Origin: Vitis vinifera
Taxonomy: Eukaryota > Streptophyta > Magnoliopsida > Vitales > Vitaceae
NCBI RefSeq assembly: GCF_030704535.1
Contig: NC_081811.1
Span: 7,234,001 to 7,298,000 of the forward strand
DNA: 64,000 nt
Reading direction: 5' to 3'
Part shown: piece after piece, positions 10,502 through 22,480 of the stretch
Layout of the letters: each line of letters begins with the position of its first letter
How positions within the stretch are numbered: position 1 is the first letter of the stretch
Notes under the pieces: model-generated
Seen by the model: only the letters and a program-made list of their open reading frames with translations
Told to the model about the DNA's origin: nothing
Databases searched by the model: none
Made by a program: the position numbers and the translations under genes

Positions 10502-12066
10502 AGCAGTAGCAGCATTTGGACTTTGCTATTGCAAGTAACTATCATTCCTTCTCTACTTTATTTTTGCATATTTGATTGCACCATGTCAACTTTACAGTTC
10601 CAACTAACTATTCTTCCTTCTTTAGACTCCTACTGAGTTTCCAACTCATTGGGTTTACTTGATTCCAGTGGAGTTGCAGTTTTTTTGAGTGTTGAAAATG
10701 TAATTGCTCTGAGCAGCTTTTGAAGTTCAGGGTGAAACTCATGTGTGGGGCCGGGTTGAAAACCCCTATTCCTTGATGGATGGTCTTTTAAAGCTGAATC
10801 AATTATATATGAATTTGGCTGCATGTTCTCTGTTAAGTTATAGTCATTAGGTGTGAGTGACATGATACATAGTAGGGGGACCAAGGCCTGCAATAAGGAG
10901 TACTCACAAGACTCACCCTAAATCCCGGCCTGCATAAGTATGGAAAGGGCCATGCTTGGAGGAGGTGCTGGGTTGCCCTACAGAGATCATCTTCGCAGGG
11001 TTTGAGTCATCCTCGGCTGACCCCTGGGCCATCCTTAGAATAACTGAGCTGAAGTTAAATTGAGGTTTAACCTGAGTACATTCCTTTACAACGAATGCAT
11101 TCCCTCTACTTATATCTTCTTCTCACACATTGCTTGCACCTCAGCACTGATCTAGGCCACCTTCATCCGCCCCCTTGAATTTTTTAAATCCAACTCTAAT
11201 TCAAGTTCAAACCCTAGCTCTGGTCCACTCTAGTTCATGCCCACTCTAGCTCTAGCTCAAAGGTCTAAATACTTATAAATTGAAAATAACTGTTTATCCA
11301 AATCCACCGGTGATAATTTCAACTTTAATTAACTCACTTTGATTCATTCTAATGCTACAAGAAGTTTTTATTATTCTACTTTACAAGATCTCCTGTGAAA
11401 TCATCTAATTCAGTACAAACTTATATGTAGGAATAAATCATCTATACTCTTTTGAGTTTATGATACATTTATATCTACCAATCATTCACAAAATTGATTT
11501 CCCAATCTCACTGGATCAATTCATGGTGGGCAGTTCATGCTGTATCATTCTTGTAGAGGGTGGCATACACATTAGATTTAGATGTGTTTGTTGGGGACAC
11601 CCACCATTTCGAATGCCCCTTCTCTCATCTCCAACTACCACAACTTTAGCAATTGGTTCGGCATGCCAGCATGAACCCACCTACAGTAGCCTTTCACAAT
11701 CACACTTCACTTCTGATAAAACCATTTCCATGCTCATCCTCACCTAAAACCCTTAGAAAACTATTATTATCAGTTTCTTTCACTATATTTATCATTTAGC
11801 TCGAGGCTTTTAATTAATCCCAATCTCAATCACATCTACTATATCCGATGCAATATCCCACATTAGATAGAGAGAAAAAAATTGTGTATGGATATAATTA
11901 ATCGTGTATACCAATAATATCATGTATACATATCTTAAAGTCATACAAGAGGGAGCAAGATATTAGTGGTGAGGCTTTGCTCGTCGAACCCTACAATACC
12001 TTGGAACACAAAGTCATGCTTGCAAGGGGGTGACAATATCTACACAACAGAAATATTTCTATATCT

Positions 12067-12335
12067 CATATTTGGTTTTACCATAAAAAAAAATAGTAAA
12101 GAAAGTCAAGTATGATTAAAATGAATAAGAAATTTATATATTTTTAAATTATTTAATCTTTATATATGAGAGTTGAATAAGTTAAATGAGTTTGAAGTAA
12201 AATATAAAAATAATTTATTGAATTTAAATTATTTTTTATTTTCTTTCACTTTTTCTTTCATTCTACCTTTCTTTTCCATTTTCTTTCATTTGCATATTCC
12301 CTAAATTTTTCGACAACCAAACATAATTTAGGAAT
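12067..12335. mobile_element. MITE-like element
   Basis: The segment starts ATATTTGGTTTTACC and ends GACAACCAAACATAA, imperfect inverted ends, with an AT-rich then T/C-rich interior. It marks the point where duplication unit A stops matching unit C. Confidence 0.5.
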
Positions 12336-13339
12336 CTTTTAACTTTTTTTTTTCTTCAGAAGGACGCTGAGTTATAGTTGCATTTTCTTACAAAAAAAAA
12401 AAAATTAAACACACAACACACAAATAGTGGTCAGTGAGTTGACACCAATGAGAAGCAACTTGAATCATTATAAATAATCAAAATTTTCATAAATATCCTA
12501 CTAATGACATATATATAAGTAATCTTGATTCATATTCAACTAAAAAAATATGTATTAAAAATTTGCAATAAGAAAATCAATAGAAAATTTCAACTTGCAT
12601 CGAACACCAGTATCAAATTTTTTAATAAGATGAGTAACATTTATTGAGTAATATATCATATAAAAAAACATATGTTACAAATATTAAAACAATCAGACTT
12701 TCTTTGCCTAATTATTTGACTTTTTGGTATGCCAAATGAATAGGAGAATAACAAAGAAAAAATTCACTAGCATATAAATAGATTACAATGAATTCATTAA
12801 TATGCAAATTTTTTCAACATTGTTTATCTTCAAATAGTCCTAATGAATCCTTAGCAAAGCTTTATAAGCTTTGTATACTCTCCATGTATTGATAGATGGT
12901 ATCCCAAACTCTATTATCATTGGACATTACAAGTCATGTTAGAAGCTTTACCTTGTAATTAGTCATCTTCCTTTGGAAATTGCAAGAAAACATTTTTATG
13001 TTATTATCAATATATCATGTCTCATATCACAAGATTGCCAATTATTTAATATGAAAAGAATATACAATTATATTATATAATGTGTAAATACCAATGCCAA
13101 AGGAATATAAAAAGACACTTCTAACACTAATATTTTTTATTATAAATTCAGTTACAACATAAATCCACTACTAACAACAAAATTATACTAACACTACGAT
13201 GCATTATAACATGATCTAATTTAAACATTTATAAGTTATTTATTTTTATAGAACTAATAGTTTTGGGTTATCATGCTATATTCCGTAACATGCCTGATTA
13301 CTACTCAAAAACCACATATTTTAGATACTAACTTTCATG
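12336..13339. other. AT-rich intergenic DNA
   Basis: No gene or recognisable repeat was found. Confidence 0.5.
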
Positions 13340-14825
13340 AGTTTCACATCTTTTAAGTAGTAATTATGCCTAATATGCCCAAGTAATACATTGCTACCCT
13401 TGCAAGAGATTCTAATGGTTCTTTGTTGAGTTTTGGAGATATTTTAAGGTGATTTTTGAAGCATGGAGTGACAAATGGAAAATGGAATGGAGGAGGATAC
13501 ATAATGTGGATGAAGAGGAAGAGGAAATGCACTTGGACCAAGCTTTAGAGCTTAATTGAAGGTGGTGGAGATGGATTAAACATGAAGAAATGAGAGAAAT
13601 TGCAAAGAGGATCCGGAATAGCATGATTTTCGATTTCGCACAGTCATGCGAAATGAAACAGAGAGAGTATGGCTGCAGCACATGAGGAAATTGTGAAGAA
13701 GTGATTTCGCATGACCATGCGAAATTTTCGCACAGTCATGCGAAACACTCCAGAAGAACGAAATTCCAGCTGATTGATTCTTCACTTCGCACCATCATGC
13801 GAGATCACTAGGGGCTCGTGCGAAAGTGCATTCTCTCCAGATTCCTTGATGAAGAAGCATCCAAAAGACCTCTAAAATGTTGCCAAGTGTCCTTTTTACC
13901 TTGGCCTATAAATAGAAACGGGATTTTCTCATTTAAGAACTTTTGATTCATTTTCTAATTGTAATAACTTTTCATACTTCTTCTCTCTATATACAATTCT
14001 CCACTTTCTTTCAGTTTCTCTTATTTTCTCGGTAGCCAAACATGTCTTGTGAGATTAAATCTCCAAGCATGAGTGGCTAAATCTCGTTTTTCTTGGAGGA
14101 GGGAGGATCTAGAGGCAAAATCTATGGTGAATTAGAGAATTGAGCTTGAATTGCTAAGGTAATTTGATCTAATTGATTGATTAATTGAAATTTGGGGATT
14201 TTTCTCTTCAAATTGTCTTGGATGATTACTACAATGCAAGCTAGGTAGATTCATCAAATTCTTAATGCTAGATTTGATGAGATTGAATAGTTGCATTGTG
14301 TGAATCATTGAAAGATAATTTAAGATGAATTGAATATATGATTCAAATTGATCTCTTAGATTAGATTACCTAATTTGAAGGGAAATTAGATCTAAATCTA
14401 AAGCTAAATCAAAAATCGGTTTAGATGAAAATTTAGGTTTTCAATCTAACTTGATGAAAATTAGATCTTAACACCTATTCACCATGGAAATTGCTCTCTA
14501 GAAAATCCTAACTCCGAGAATCTCACCTCTTATAAATTTTCTTCTCTTTTAAACTTCATTTTCAATTCAATTTGAATACATTGTTAATTTGGAATTTTAT
14601 CATGCAATTTCAAGTTGATTTCACTTTATCACAATCATTTCTTATCATCTCATTCAAGCCTTAATCACCAAGAATAATCCATCCTTGTGGACGATACCTA
14701 AAAACCACTATGCTACAGTAGTTTGTACTAAAGCCACTTTTTGATCGAGTACAAATTGCTATAGAAGAGTGAATTAAGTTATAAATTTTGTTTTGATCCA
14801 ACAAACGACAAAATCTGAGCGATCA
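13340..14825 (+). mobile_element. Probable LTR (solo or truncated) of a Gypsy-type retrotransposon
   Basis: The segment has U3/R-like architecture on the + strand: a palindrome array (13634-13804), then a TATA box (TATAAATAG, 13907-13915). A T/C-rich leader follows and, near the 3' end, the words TCCTTGTGGACGATACCT and GCTACAGTAG typical of the end of plant Gypsy/Athila-like LTRs. No coding region follows, so it looks solo or truncated. Exact ends and target duplication could not be set. Confidence 0.5.
13634..13804. repeat. Array of four 20-bp palindromes (7-6-7)
   Basis: Four sites share the plan TTTCGCA-N6-TGCGAAA: 13634-13653, 13705-13724, 13726-13745 and 13785-13804. The first three have perfect 7-bp arms; the fourth is CTTCGCA..TGCGAGA. 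A half-site (TGCGAAA) follows near 13819. They lie 100-270 bp upstream of the TATA box, the place for enhancer elements in an LTR U3 region. Confidence 0.85.
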
Positions 14826-15179
14826 ATGCCTTATATCACAAACCAATCTTAAAATTCAAATAAAGTAACAATTTGAATTTGCAAGCCAAATAAACTCCCA
14901 ATGATAATAATTGAAATATTAATTATATTAAAACAATTATGAAATGATTTTTTTTTACTTGGAAGAATAAATTTTATAGAAAATATAATTCATCTTCATT
15001 TCTAAGAGAAATTAAAATTATTATTATTTTCTTAAAAAGAACAAATTTATAATCACATCTACAAATGTTTTAATAGGCAAATCTATATCTCATTTATTTT
15101 CTTCTAATGATGTAAAAAAACTATTTCCATAAAGGAACATCAATATAAGAAATTTCCTTATGTAATATTAGTACAGCCT

Positions 15180-17420
15180 AGTTAGAAATGAGTCCTTAAA
15201 AACATGACATGATGTAATAAACATGTAGATTTTTATTATTTATTTAATAAAGTTCCAGTTCACTTTTATCTATCATATTTTCATGCATTATGCTTTATAA
15301 GCACTCTTATTTGTATCTTTTGCATTGTACTATATTTGAGTGTATTAAGAGTTGTATAGAAGATCCAAGTCACAAGTTCCTTGCAAATAAATTACTTGTT
15401 CACAATTAGTTCGTGGGTTTAGGTAACCCATTAGAGAATGTAATGCACCACCTTTTGATTGGAAGAAGGGTTGGTTTTTACTATCAAAATGAGTTTCTTA
15501 TGATGAACGTATTAGTGTGTATGATTATATATTGATAAGACATACTGTGAGTCATAACTTAAGGCTATCAAGTAGTCATGATCTCACCAAGCTGCTTCAT
15601 TATGTTATTTTTCAACCTTGAGAGAATATTGAACTTATGCTAAATTTAATAGTGGCTTTAACTTACGGGTGAGATCGTAAGCTGATCATATATTCTCTAT
15701 GAATTAGGTCATTGTTGATGGAAGTCATTAACAATTTGTATTCTCAATAGAGGCCTCATGATATCTTATAGGATTGAGATAGTGTGTCCCCTTAATGATC
15801 CTAAGGAGGTGTGTTCATGAAAACTATGACTATAGTAGTTCCTTAAGTGGAACTTGATATTAGCTCTTAGAGAGCTAAGACATGTTAGTTAAACGCACTA
15901 TAGGAGGGTTTGTAACTCAAGGATAGTAGAGGTAGTCTTGAAAGACTGATAACTTTCATCTTGTTAGACTACAGACACTAGTGCATGGGGAGATTGAACG
16001 CAATGACTAGTAAGTCACGGACTTGAACACATGGTGTTTAGTTGTTATTTACATAAGATACTAAAGTTTAATTGATTCTTTGTAGTGGGATGTTGAATCA
16101 ATTTCAGAATTGGATTATGAGAGAGTCAGTATTCCTATGAGTCCTAATGTTCCTCACTCTAAGTTCATATACTTTGTTGGCATGAGTTATAAGGGTCAGA
16201 TTAACTCTAGGTTCACTTTTGTGCATAAGGGTGTTTTGGTAATCATGTAAGGTTATGCATGAGTAAGTGAACAAAGTCCTTAGATTTGACTAATTGATTA
16301 ATTAGTAGGTCCTATTGAGTTAATTAATTAATTAAGACTCATTTTTTGCTAGATTAAGTGATTCAAGCCTTAGTGGTCTCAAATCACTTAAGCTTAGTGG
16401 AAAACCTAATAAATACCCTCTTAGAGGTTGGAGTTTCAATAACTTTTGCTAGAGAGTCGTCTTCTACTTCTAGAGAGAGAGTCATATCCTCTACTTTCTC
16501 TTCCATCCCCTACGAAAATGTGTTAAGATCAAGGTTCAAGTCATCGGACGGAAGAGTTTGGGTTCACGAGACTTCTGCAATTTCATTCTCAATCTTCACC
16601 GCATGGATTCGATTTGGGAACATTTAAATGTAAAATATAGTTTTTGTTAACACTTTCTGAATCCTTATAAAGTTTTTTCCACTATACATAAGATTTAGAA
16701 AAACCTAAGATAGTTTTGCATGTTCCTAACTTGATTTGAGTTTGGGAAACGGAGAGATCTAGGATTTTCCCATCAACCCTAAAATTAGCAATAGAGCCTA
16801 ATTGGTAGATACATTTATAACTGATGAAAAAAATAATAATGATGACATAATTTTGATCATCTATACATATTAGAATTTGAAGTTCATTTATTATCATGCT
16901 AACTAATGCCCCCTTCATACATCTCAATGACCAATAACACATAAAACGATTATAAAAACCCATGCTGAATAAATAGAAAACAAGAGAATCAAAATTGAGT
17001 TATTATTTGTTCATATTGAGTTGTAAACCTTTGACAAGGATGAGAAAGCAAGAACGTAGAAGCAAAAACTTTACATGAAATGTTTTATTTTTATGTTTTT
17101 GAATTAACATGTTTGCATTAAAGTTTTCGCTAATACAACAAATTGGTATTAGAGTTCTAGATTGAAGATCTCTAAAAGAGTCAAAGATAATAGAACACAT
17201 AAGACAAAGACAAAATGAATTTTAGTAAAAGTGGAGTTGATTACTCTCCTTGGAATGTGATACAAAGAGAGCGTATCATGTAGAGATTGAAGATTGACTT
17301 AATGGAATTTGGTCAAAGGTAAAGATTATTGGGTAGTGTCCTAAATTCTTAATTAATAATGGAATTTGGTCAAAGGTGAAGATTATTGGGTAGTGTCCTA
17401 AATTCTTAATTAATAAAGAT
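15180..17420 (+). mobile_element. Truncated Copia retrotransposon: long LTR, primer site and start of gag
   Basis: The LTR-like segment begins near TTAGAAATGAGTCC (15182) and ends ..AATACAACA (17140). It contains AATAAATACCC, a TATA-like site near 16409. Two bases later TTGGTATTAGAG (17143-17154) matches the usual TGGTATCAGAGC initiator-tRNA-Met primer site with one C-to-T change. A short gag-like frame follows (MNFSKSGVDYSPWN, from about 17214) and decays within 200 bp. Most of the LTR matches 20107-21575. Confidence 0.65.
17300..17413. repeat. 57-bp perfect-length tandem duplication
   Basis: The unit starting TAATGGAATTTGGTC occurs at 17300-17356 and again at 17357-17413 with one visible mismatch, within the gag remnant. 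Confidence 0.9.
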
Positions 17421-18190
17421 TTTTTTTTATAAATAATATTGTGTAAAATATTTATTTAATTGATATATCATTGTAATATTATATTTCCTTATAGAATAAG
17501 GAAAGTTGTTAAAAATATCTTTATAAATATTCTAAGTCATTGGGGAAAAAAGTTATGAGATGAAGATGAGCTCCTAAATACTATATGAAGTGAATAGAGA
17601 TGTGAGAAATAACAAGAAATATCCAATGATAAAGGAGGCTCGTGGTGGTTCAGGGTATGGATATAAGGAGTGAGGAAAAATCAATTTTAATGATCTTTGG
17701 TTAATTTTTATTTTTTAACTTGAACTCAATTTATATTATACTCAAGCTCAAGTTCAAAGAAACTCAATTTTATATTTTATAATATTTATAATTTATATTA
17801 TTTTAAAAATATATTTTTTAGATTCTTAATAAAAAATAATAAATTATAATTATATTTTATGCTTTTTTATTTTTTTAGAAAAATAGATAATTTTATTTTA
17901 ATATTTTTTTTTTATCATTATCTTGAAAATTTATCTTGTTTATTATTTAAATTTTGGTATCGAAGATGGTGTTGATTGATTATTAGTATAGGTGGAGTTT
18001 GATTCTTAATTGAAGTGGAGTTTGAGGTAGTGAACAACTTGACAAGTTGTAGTCATAGATATAGATGCTACTTTGATATTCATGAATATGATATTCAACA
18101 TTTTAACTTGAATTATTTTTTAGGATTAAAAGAATAAAATAACTCTCAATTTATAAACTTAACCCTTTTCAAAATAAAATATACTATCAA

Positions 18191-18229
<39 letters not shown>

Positions 18230-18474
18230 TTGTCGTAAAAATAGCTGTTTTTTTTTTTTTTATTTAAAAAAACCTACATGTACATCATGAAATGTTGAAG
18301 GGCACCTAAAACGGCTACATCACATCTGAAAGATGAGAAGTCGAAAGCGCTAACAGGGGAAGGGATGGGCATTCAAAACAAAATTAAATTTAAAAGTTTT
18401 TGGATGATTTCGTCTTTTAAAAAGAGTTCCATCTGGTTTTATGGCCTTCTGGTTTCCTGCATTTTTTTTTTCCT
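17421..18474. other. AT-rich intergenic DNA with (ATT)n microsatellite
   Basis: No gene seen. An (ATT)13 run occupies about 18191-18229. Confidence 0.6.
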
Positions 18475-18518
18475 TCTTGGACGAAGTGTACCAAAACGCA
18501 CTGCCTTTTCTAGGTTTT

Positions 18519-18626
18519 ATGACCGTTGGGGAGGAGGCAAAGTTCTGCCATCTGTTTGTTTCTGTAGAAAACAATTTTGGGGAAAATTTTCTGCGGAAAG
18601 TTTTCAGGGATAGCCAACATTGGTGA
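18519..18626 (+). promoter_or_regulatory. Possible upstream ORF in leader of mTERF gene 4
   Basis: A 35-codon frame (MTVGEEAKF...) ends 23 bp before the gene 4 ATG. It corresponds in place to the small frames ahead of genes 3 and 5. It is inferred only from the DNA. Confidence 0.3.
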
Positions 18627-18649
18627 TCGTATAAAGCTTCTTCCGAGAA

Positions 18650-19855
18650 ATGGGTAGTATTTTCCTCCGTGGAAAACTAGTGTTACTCCCAAGCTGGAGG
18701 CGCATTGGGGGAGCGTCAATGACCCAACTGCACTTTCTTGGGAATATTACTCCATTTGTCATCAGATGTTTCTCATCGTCCAAACAGCATTCTTTTACAG
18801 TTTCTTACCTCATAAACTCATGTGGGTTGTCCACAGAAAGTGCCATTTCTACTTCCAAGAAGGTACAATTTGAAAACCCTAAAAATCCAGACTCTGTTCT
18901 TACCCTTCTCAAGAACCATGGATGCAACGATACCCATATCTCCAAAATTGTAGCCAAGCTTCCTCTACTGCTCTTAGCCAATCCTGAGAAGACCCTTTTG
19001 CCTAAACTCCAGTTTCTAGGTTCGGTAGGCCTCTCCCATGTGAATCTCGCAAAGATTTTGGCTTCAAACCCAAGTATATTGCACAGGAGCTTGGAAAATA
19101 ATCTAATTCCGACTTACAATCTCCTCAAGGGTGTGGTAATCGGCGATGAAAATGCAGCAAAGGCTGTCGTGAGGCATTGCTGGATTCCTAGTGAAGATTT
19201 GGAGAAGACCATTGCTCCTAATGTCAGGCTTCTGAGAGAAATTGGAGTTCCTATGGCGCATATCTCATTCTTAGCAACCTTTTTCTCTATACTGGCCCAA
19301 AAGAGTGATAAGTTCAGCAAAGATGTCAACAAAGTTATGGGAATGGGATTTGATCCTCAGAAAATGGTCTTCGTGAATGCACTCCATGTGATTTGCCAAA
19401 TGTCTGAATCAAATTGGTATCAGAAGATTAAGACCTATAGGAGGTGCGGTCTGTCCGAGGATGAAATTATGTTGGCCTTCAGAAATCATCCTATATGTTT
19501 CCAATTGTCTGAGAAGAAAATCATAAGCACCATGGATTATCTTGTGAACATGGGTTCGCCGCCTGCAGCCATTGCCAGGGCCCCAGTAGCTCTCTTTTTC
19601 AATTTGGAGAGGAGGATTGTTCCCAGGTGTTCAGTGGTGAAACTTCTGTTATTGAAGGGGTTGGTAAAGAAATATTTGTGTTTGGGCACTTTTCTTAACC
19701 CCACTGAGAGGGCTTTCCTGGATAGGTTCATCATCAAATATCAGGAGGATGTTCCTCAGCTGTTAGATGTATATAATGGAAAAGTGGGCATTCAGGAACT
19801 TGGACTTGAAATGTATGAAGCAGTAGCAGCATTTGGACTTGGCCATTGCAAGTAA
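18650..19855 (+). CDS. mTERF-family protein, gene 4 of array (C-terminally extended)
   Basis: One exon, 401 residues, from the ATG equivalent to the other copies (MGSIFLRGK..). Presequence and mTERF repeats are as in gene 3: LLLANPEKTLLPKLQFL, LSHVNLAKILASNP, VNMGSPPAAIARAPVAL. The usual WQP of the GWQP motif is SPP here, so this Trp is lost. The last 12 or so residues (..MYEAVAAFGLGHCK) are read from sequence that is 3' UTR in genes 3 and 5, because a one-base deletion just before their TGA shifts the frame. The rest of the frame is intact and the protein is probably functional. Confidence 0.9.
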   Translation: MGSIFLRGKLVLLPSWRRIGGASMTQLHFLGNITPFVIRCFSSSKQHSFTVSYLINSCGLSTESAISTSKKVQFENPKNPDSVLTLLKNHGCNDTHISKIVAKLPLLLLANPEKTLLPKLQFLGSVGLSHVNLAKILASNPSILHRSLENNLIPTYNLLKGVVIGDENAAKAVVRHCWIPSEDLEKTIAPNVRLLREIGVPMAHISFLATFFSILAQKSDKFSKDVNKVMGMGFDPQKMVFVNALHVICQMSESNWYQKIKTYRRCGLSEDEIMLAFRNHPICFQLSEKKIISTMDYLVNMGSPPAAIARAPVALFFNLERRIVPRCSVVKLLLLKGLVKKYLCLGTFLNPTERAFLDRFIIKYQEDVPQLLDVYNGKVGIQELGLEMYEAVAAFGLGHCK

Positions 19856-19936
19856 CTACAATTCCTTGTCTACTTGAGTGTTACTCGAATTTCCTTCACA
19901 TTAGGTTCACTTGATTTTTGCATATTAGCACCTTAA

Positions 19937-20055
19937 GAGTACATTTGATAGTGATTTTAGAAAGTATTTTTAATATTTTTAATACTTAAAATATAAAAAA
20001 TTTCAAGTATTAAAAATATTAAAAACACTTCTAAGAATCATTGCTAAACACACTC
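19937..20055. mobile_element. Fold-back MITE (TAA target duplication)
   Basis: A 119-bp segment has long imperfect inverted arms: GAGTACATTTGATAG.. at the left pairs with ..CTAAACACACTC at the right, and AAGTATTAAAAATATT repeats inverted in the middle. TAA flanks both sides (19934-19936 and 20056-20058), as in PIF/Harbinger-type MITEs. The equivalent site in the gene 5 flank (about 24553) lacks the insertion. Confidence 0.75.
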
Positions 20056-20106
20056 TAACTCTAGTGGAGTTGCATTATTTTTTAGTGTTGAAAATAAAAT
20101 TGCTCA

Positions 20107-21337
20107 ATTAAGTCTCTAAAAGCAAGACATGATGTAACAAAGTTAGACTTAAGTATCCTCTTGCTATCCCAATGGTATATTGACATTGATTTAAACATTC
20201 GGTATATATCTCTTACATTGTATATGATTTAAGTGCATTAAGAGTTGTACAAATGATACAAGTCATGAATTCCTTATAAATAAATAAGTTGTCCATAATC
20301 GATTCATAGATTTGGGCAATCTAGTAGATACTGTAGTGCATCACCCTCTAATTGGAGGGATGACTTATCTTGGTCGTTGAGATGGTTTTCTATGGTGAGT
20401 ACACTACTGTGATGCACACTGGACATGATCTACAATGAACCATGATGCAAGGCTACCAATTGCCATGATTCACCAAGTCATTATGCTACATGAACTCTCA
20501 ACCTTGAGAGGATATTGAACTTGTGCAAAAGTTAGCAATTGCTTTGACATACGAGTGAAATCGTTAGTTGATCATATATTCCCTGTGGATTGGGACACTC
20601 TTGATGAAAGTTGGTAGCAACAAGTATTCTCAATAAAGACACTATAATATTTCATAAGATTGAGACAACGTGTCTTCTTAAGTGATTTAAAAGATTGATC
20701 ATGAAATCTATGACACCATAGTAATTCTTTAAGTGGAATCTGACATATGTTTTTTATGAGTTAGAGTACATCATTTGATCACATAATAAGTGAGATCTAA
20801 AACTCAAGGATTGGTGAGGTAATCTTGATAGGTAATTGTTAGATTATTGACACTAGTTCATGAAGAGTCTGCATGTAGTGGATAGTAGGTTATAAACTCG
20901 AACTTTGTCTCATTGTTATTTACATAGGATACTAGAGTGCAATTGATTTTCTTTAGTGAAATGTTGAATCAACTTCAGAATTTTAAGGGAACCAGTACTC
21001 CTATGGGTCTTAGCGATCCCCACTCTAAGCTCATATACCACGATAACACGATTTATGAAGGTTGGATTAGTTCTAGGTTCAATCTTGTGCATAAGGGCAT
21101 TCTTGTGATTATGCAAATGTTGCACAAGGGATAGTGAATAAGGTATCCGGATTGGACTAAATAATTAATTAAATCACTTTGTATGGTTAATTAATCAATT
21201 AGGACCCATTTTGGGCTAGTTTAAGTGACCTAAGCCTTGGCAGACTCAATTCACTTAAGCTTAGTAGGGGAACCCTATAAATACCCCTTTAGGGGTAAGA
21301 GTTTCCATTACTTTTGGTGAAAGTAGTCTTCCAACTC

Positions 21338-21385
<48 letters not shown>

Positions 21386-21575
21386 AATCATCATATAGAA
21401 GATCTTGAGTGTACAAAACCTTTAGGCATGTTCTTCACTAGGAGGAATTGATTTGGAAACATCCAAATCCAAGTATAAGTTTTTTCTCAACTAGGTCTTT
21501 ATCTTAATATAGTTTTTGTAGTTATATGTTTATGTTACGATAGATTTAGAGAAGTCTAGGATAGTTTTACTTACA
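20107..21575 (+). mobile_element. Copia LTR fragment, relative of 15180-16735
   Basis: It starts TCTCTAAAAGCAAGACATGATG and follows the 15180 LTR collinearly through CAAGGATTGGTGAGG and CTATAAATACCCC (TATA box, about 21276) to GATAGTTTTACTTACACC. It interrupts the 3' flank of mTERF gene 4, since homology to the other units stops at about 20105. No primer site follows, so it is truncated. It includes the (AG)21 run at 21341-21382. Confidence 0.6.
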
Positions 21576-21689
21576 CCCTACAAGATCCAGGGACATGGAA
21601 TGAAGAAATTTGAATACGTCCAGCAGCTATGTCTTTAATTCTATTATTATCAACAAAGTTTATCTCAACATTCTTTCCTTTTGCCTTTT

Positions 21690-22480
21690 GTGAGACTTAG
21701 TATAGGTCAACTAAATGTTATGACGTACAATAGGTATGTAATCAAATACTCTTTTGTACTACATTTGTAATATTCATTCATGAGTTTGTTTACCTTGTAT
21801 ATCTTTCCCATTTTTTGATGATTTCGCTTCACTATTGTTCCACTTTTGGTGGTAGGTGGTATTTTTCCTCTGATGACCACCATAGTATTTGGAATTATGT
21901 TTGCCACAACCATGACTGTGTCGTTGACCATGTTCATGTCCACGACCACACCTAGAATCATGGGATGAGGTCACATTCGCTTCTAGGAATAGTATAAAGT
22001 CAATTAGATGAAATTGATGGTTTTTCAATAAAAACTCATTATTTTGTTTAGCAACAAGAAGACACGAAATCATTTCAAAATATTTGATAAATCTTTGCTC
22101 TCAATATTGTTGTTGTAGGAGCACATTCAAGGCATGGAGAATAGTAAATGTCCTTTTCAACAAATCTTCTTCAGTAACTTTCTCACCACAAAACTTCAAT
22201 TGGAAGCAAATTTTGAATAATACAATGTTATATTCACTAAGAAACTTCAAATCTTGTAATCTCAAATGCATTCAATAATAACAAGTTTTGGACAATATTA
22301 CAATCTTTTGGTGGTTGTATCTTTTTTAAATTGATCCAAAGAATAAAAGGGTTCTTTATTGTGAGATATTCATTTTTTAATCCTTCATCAATATGATGTT
22401 GAAGGAAAATTAATGCCTTTATGCGATTTTGCAGGAAAGCGTAATTACTTTCCTTAATGGTTTATCCAAGGTTTATGGTA
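21690..22480 (-). pseudogene. Copia gag remnant (UBN2-type), antisense to array
   Basis: Reading down from 22480 the minus strand gives DEGLKNEYLTIKNP, LKKIQPPKDCNIV, LLQQQY, SCLLVAKQNNEFLLKNH, then an Arg/Gly/His-rich tract (GRGHEHGQRHSHGCG) and EYYKCS. This is the order of a plant Copia gag: UBN2 domain, RGG-like linker, then the start of a zinc knuckle. Frameshifts separate the pieces, and no protease or polymerase follows. Confidence 0.7.

Larger units (their letters stand above)
9165..12066 (+). repeat. Segmental duplication unit A (with mTERF gene 3)
   Basis: This unit (5' leader, mTERF gene, about 1.6 kb of 3' flank) is collinear with about 23090-26000. Shared landmarks include the leader words ACCGTTGGGG and TTCTGTAGAAAACAATTTT-like sequence. 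The 3' words CCAAGGCCTGCA.TAAGGAG (10883 and 24770) and GTTGGGGACACCCACCATTT (11590 and 25540) also match. A third, shorter copy surrounds mTERF gene 4 (about 18475-20105). Confidence 0.8.

Noticed and set aside
13634-13804. CRISPR-like array
   Set aside because: Spacing is irregular, there are no spacers of constant size, and the setting is a plant LTR.
15180-21575. The two related LTRs as ends of one retrotransposon
   Set aside because: They are clearly diverged, and an mTERF gene with its own flanks lies between them; independent insertions are simpler.
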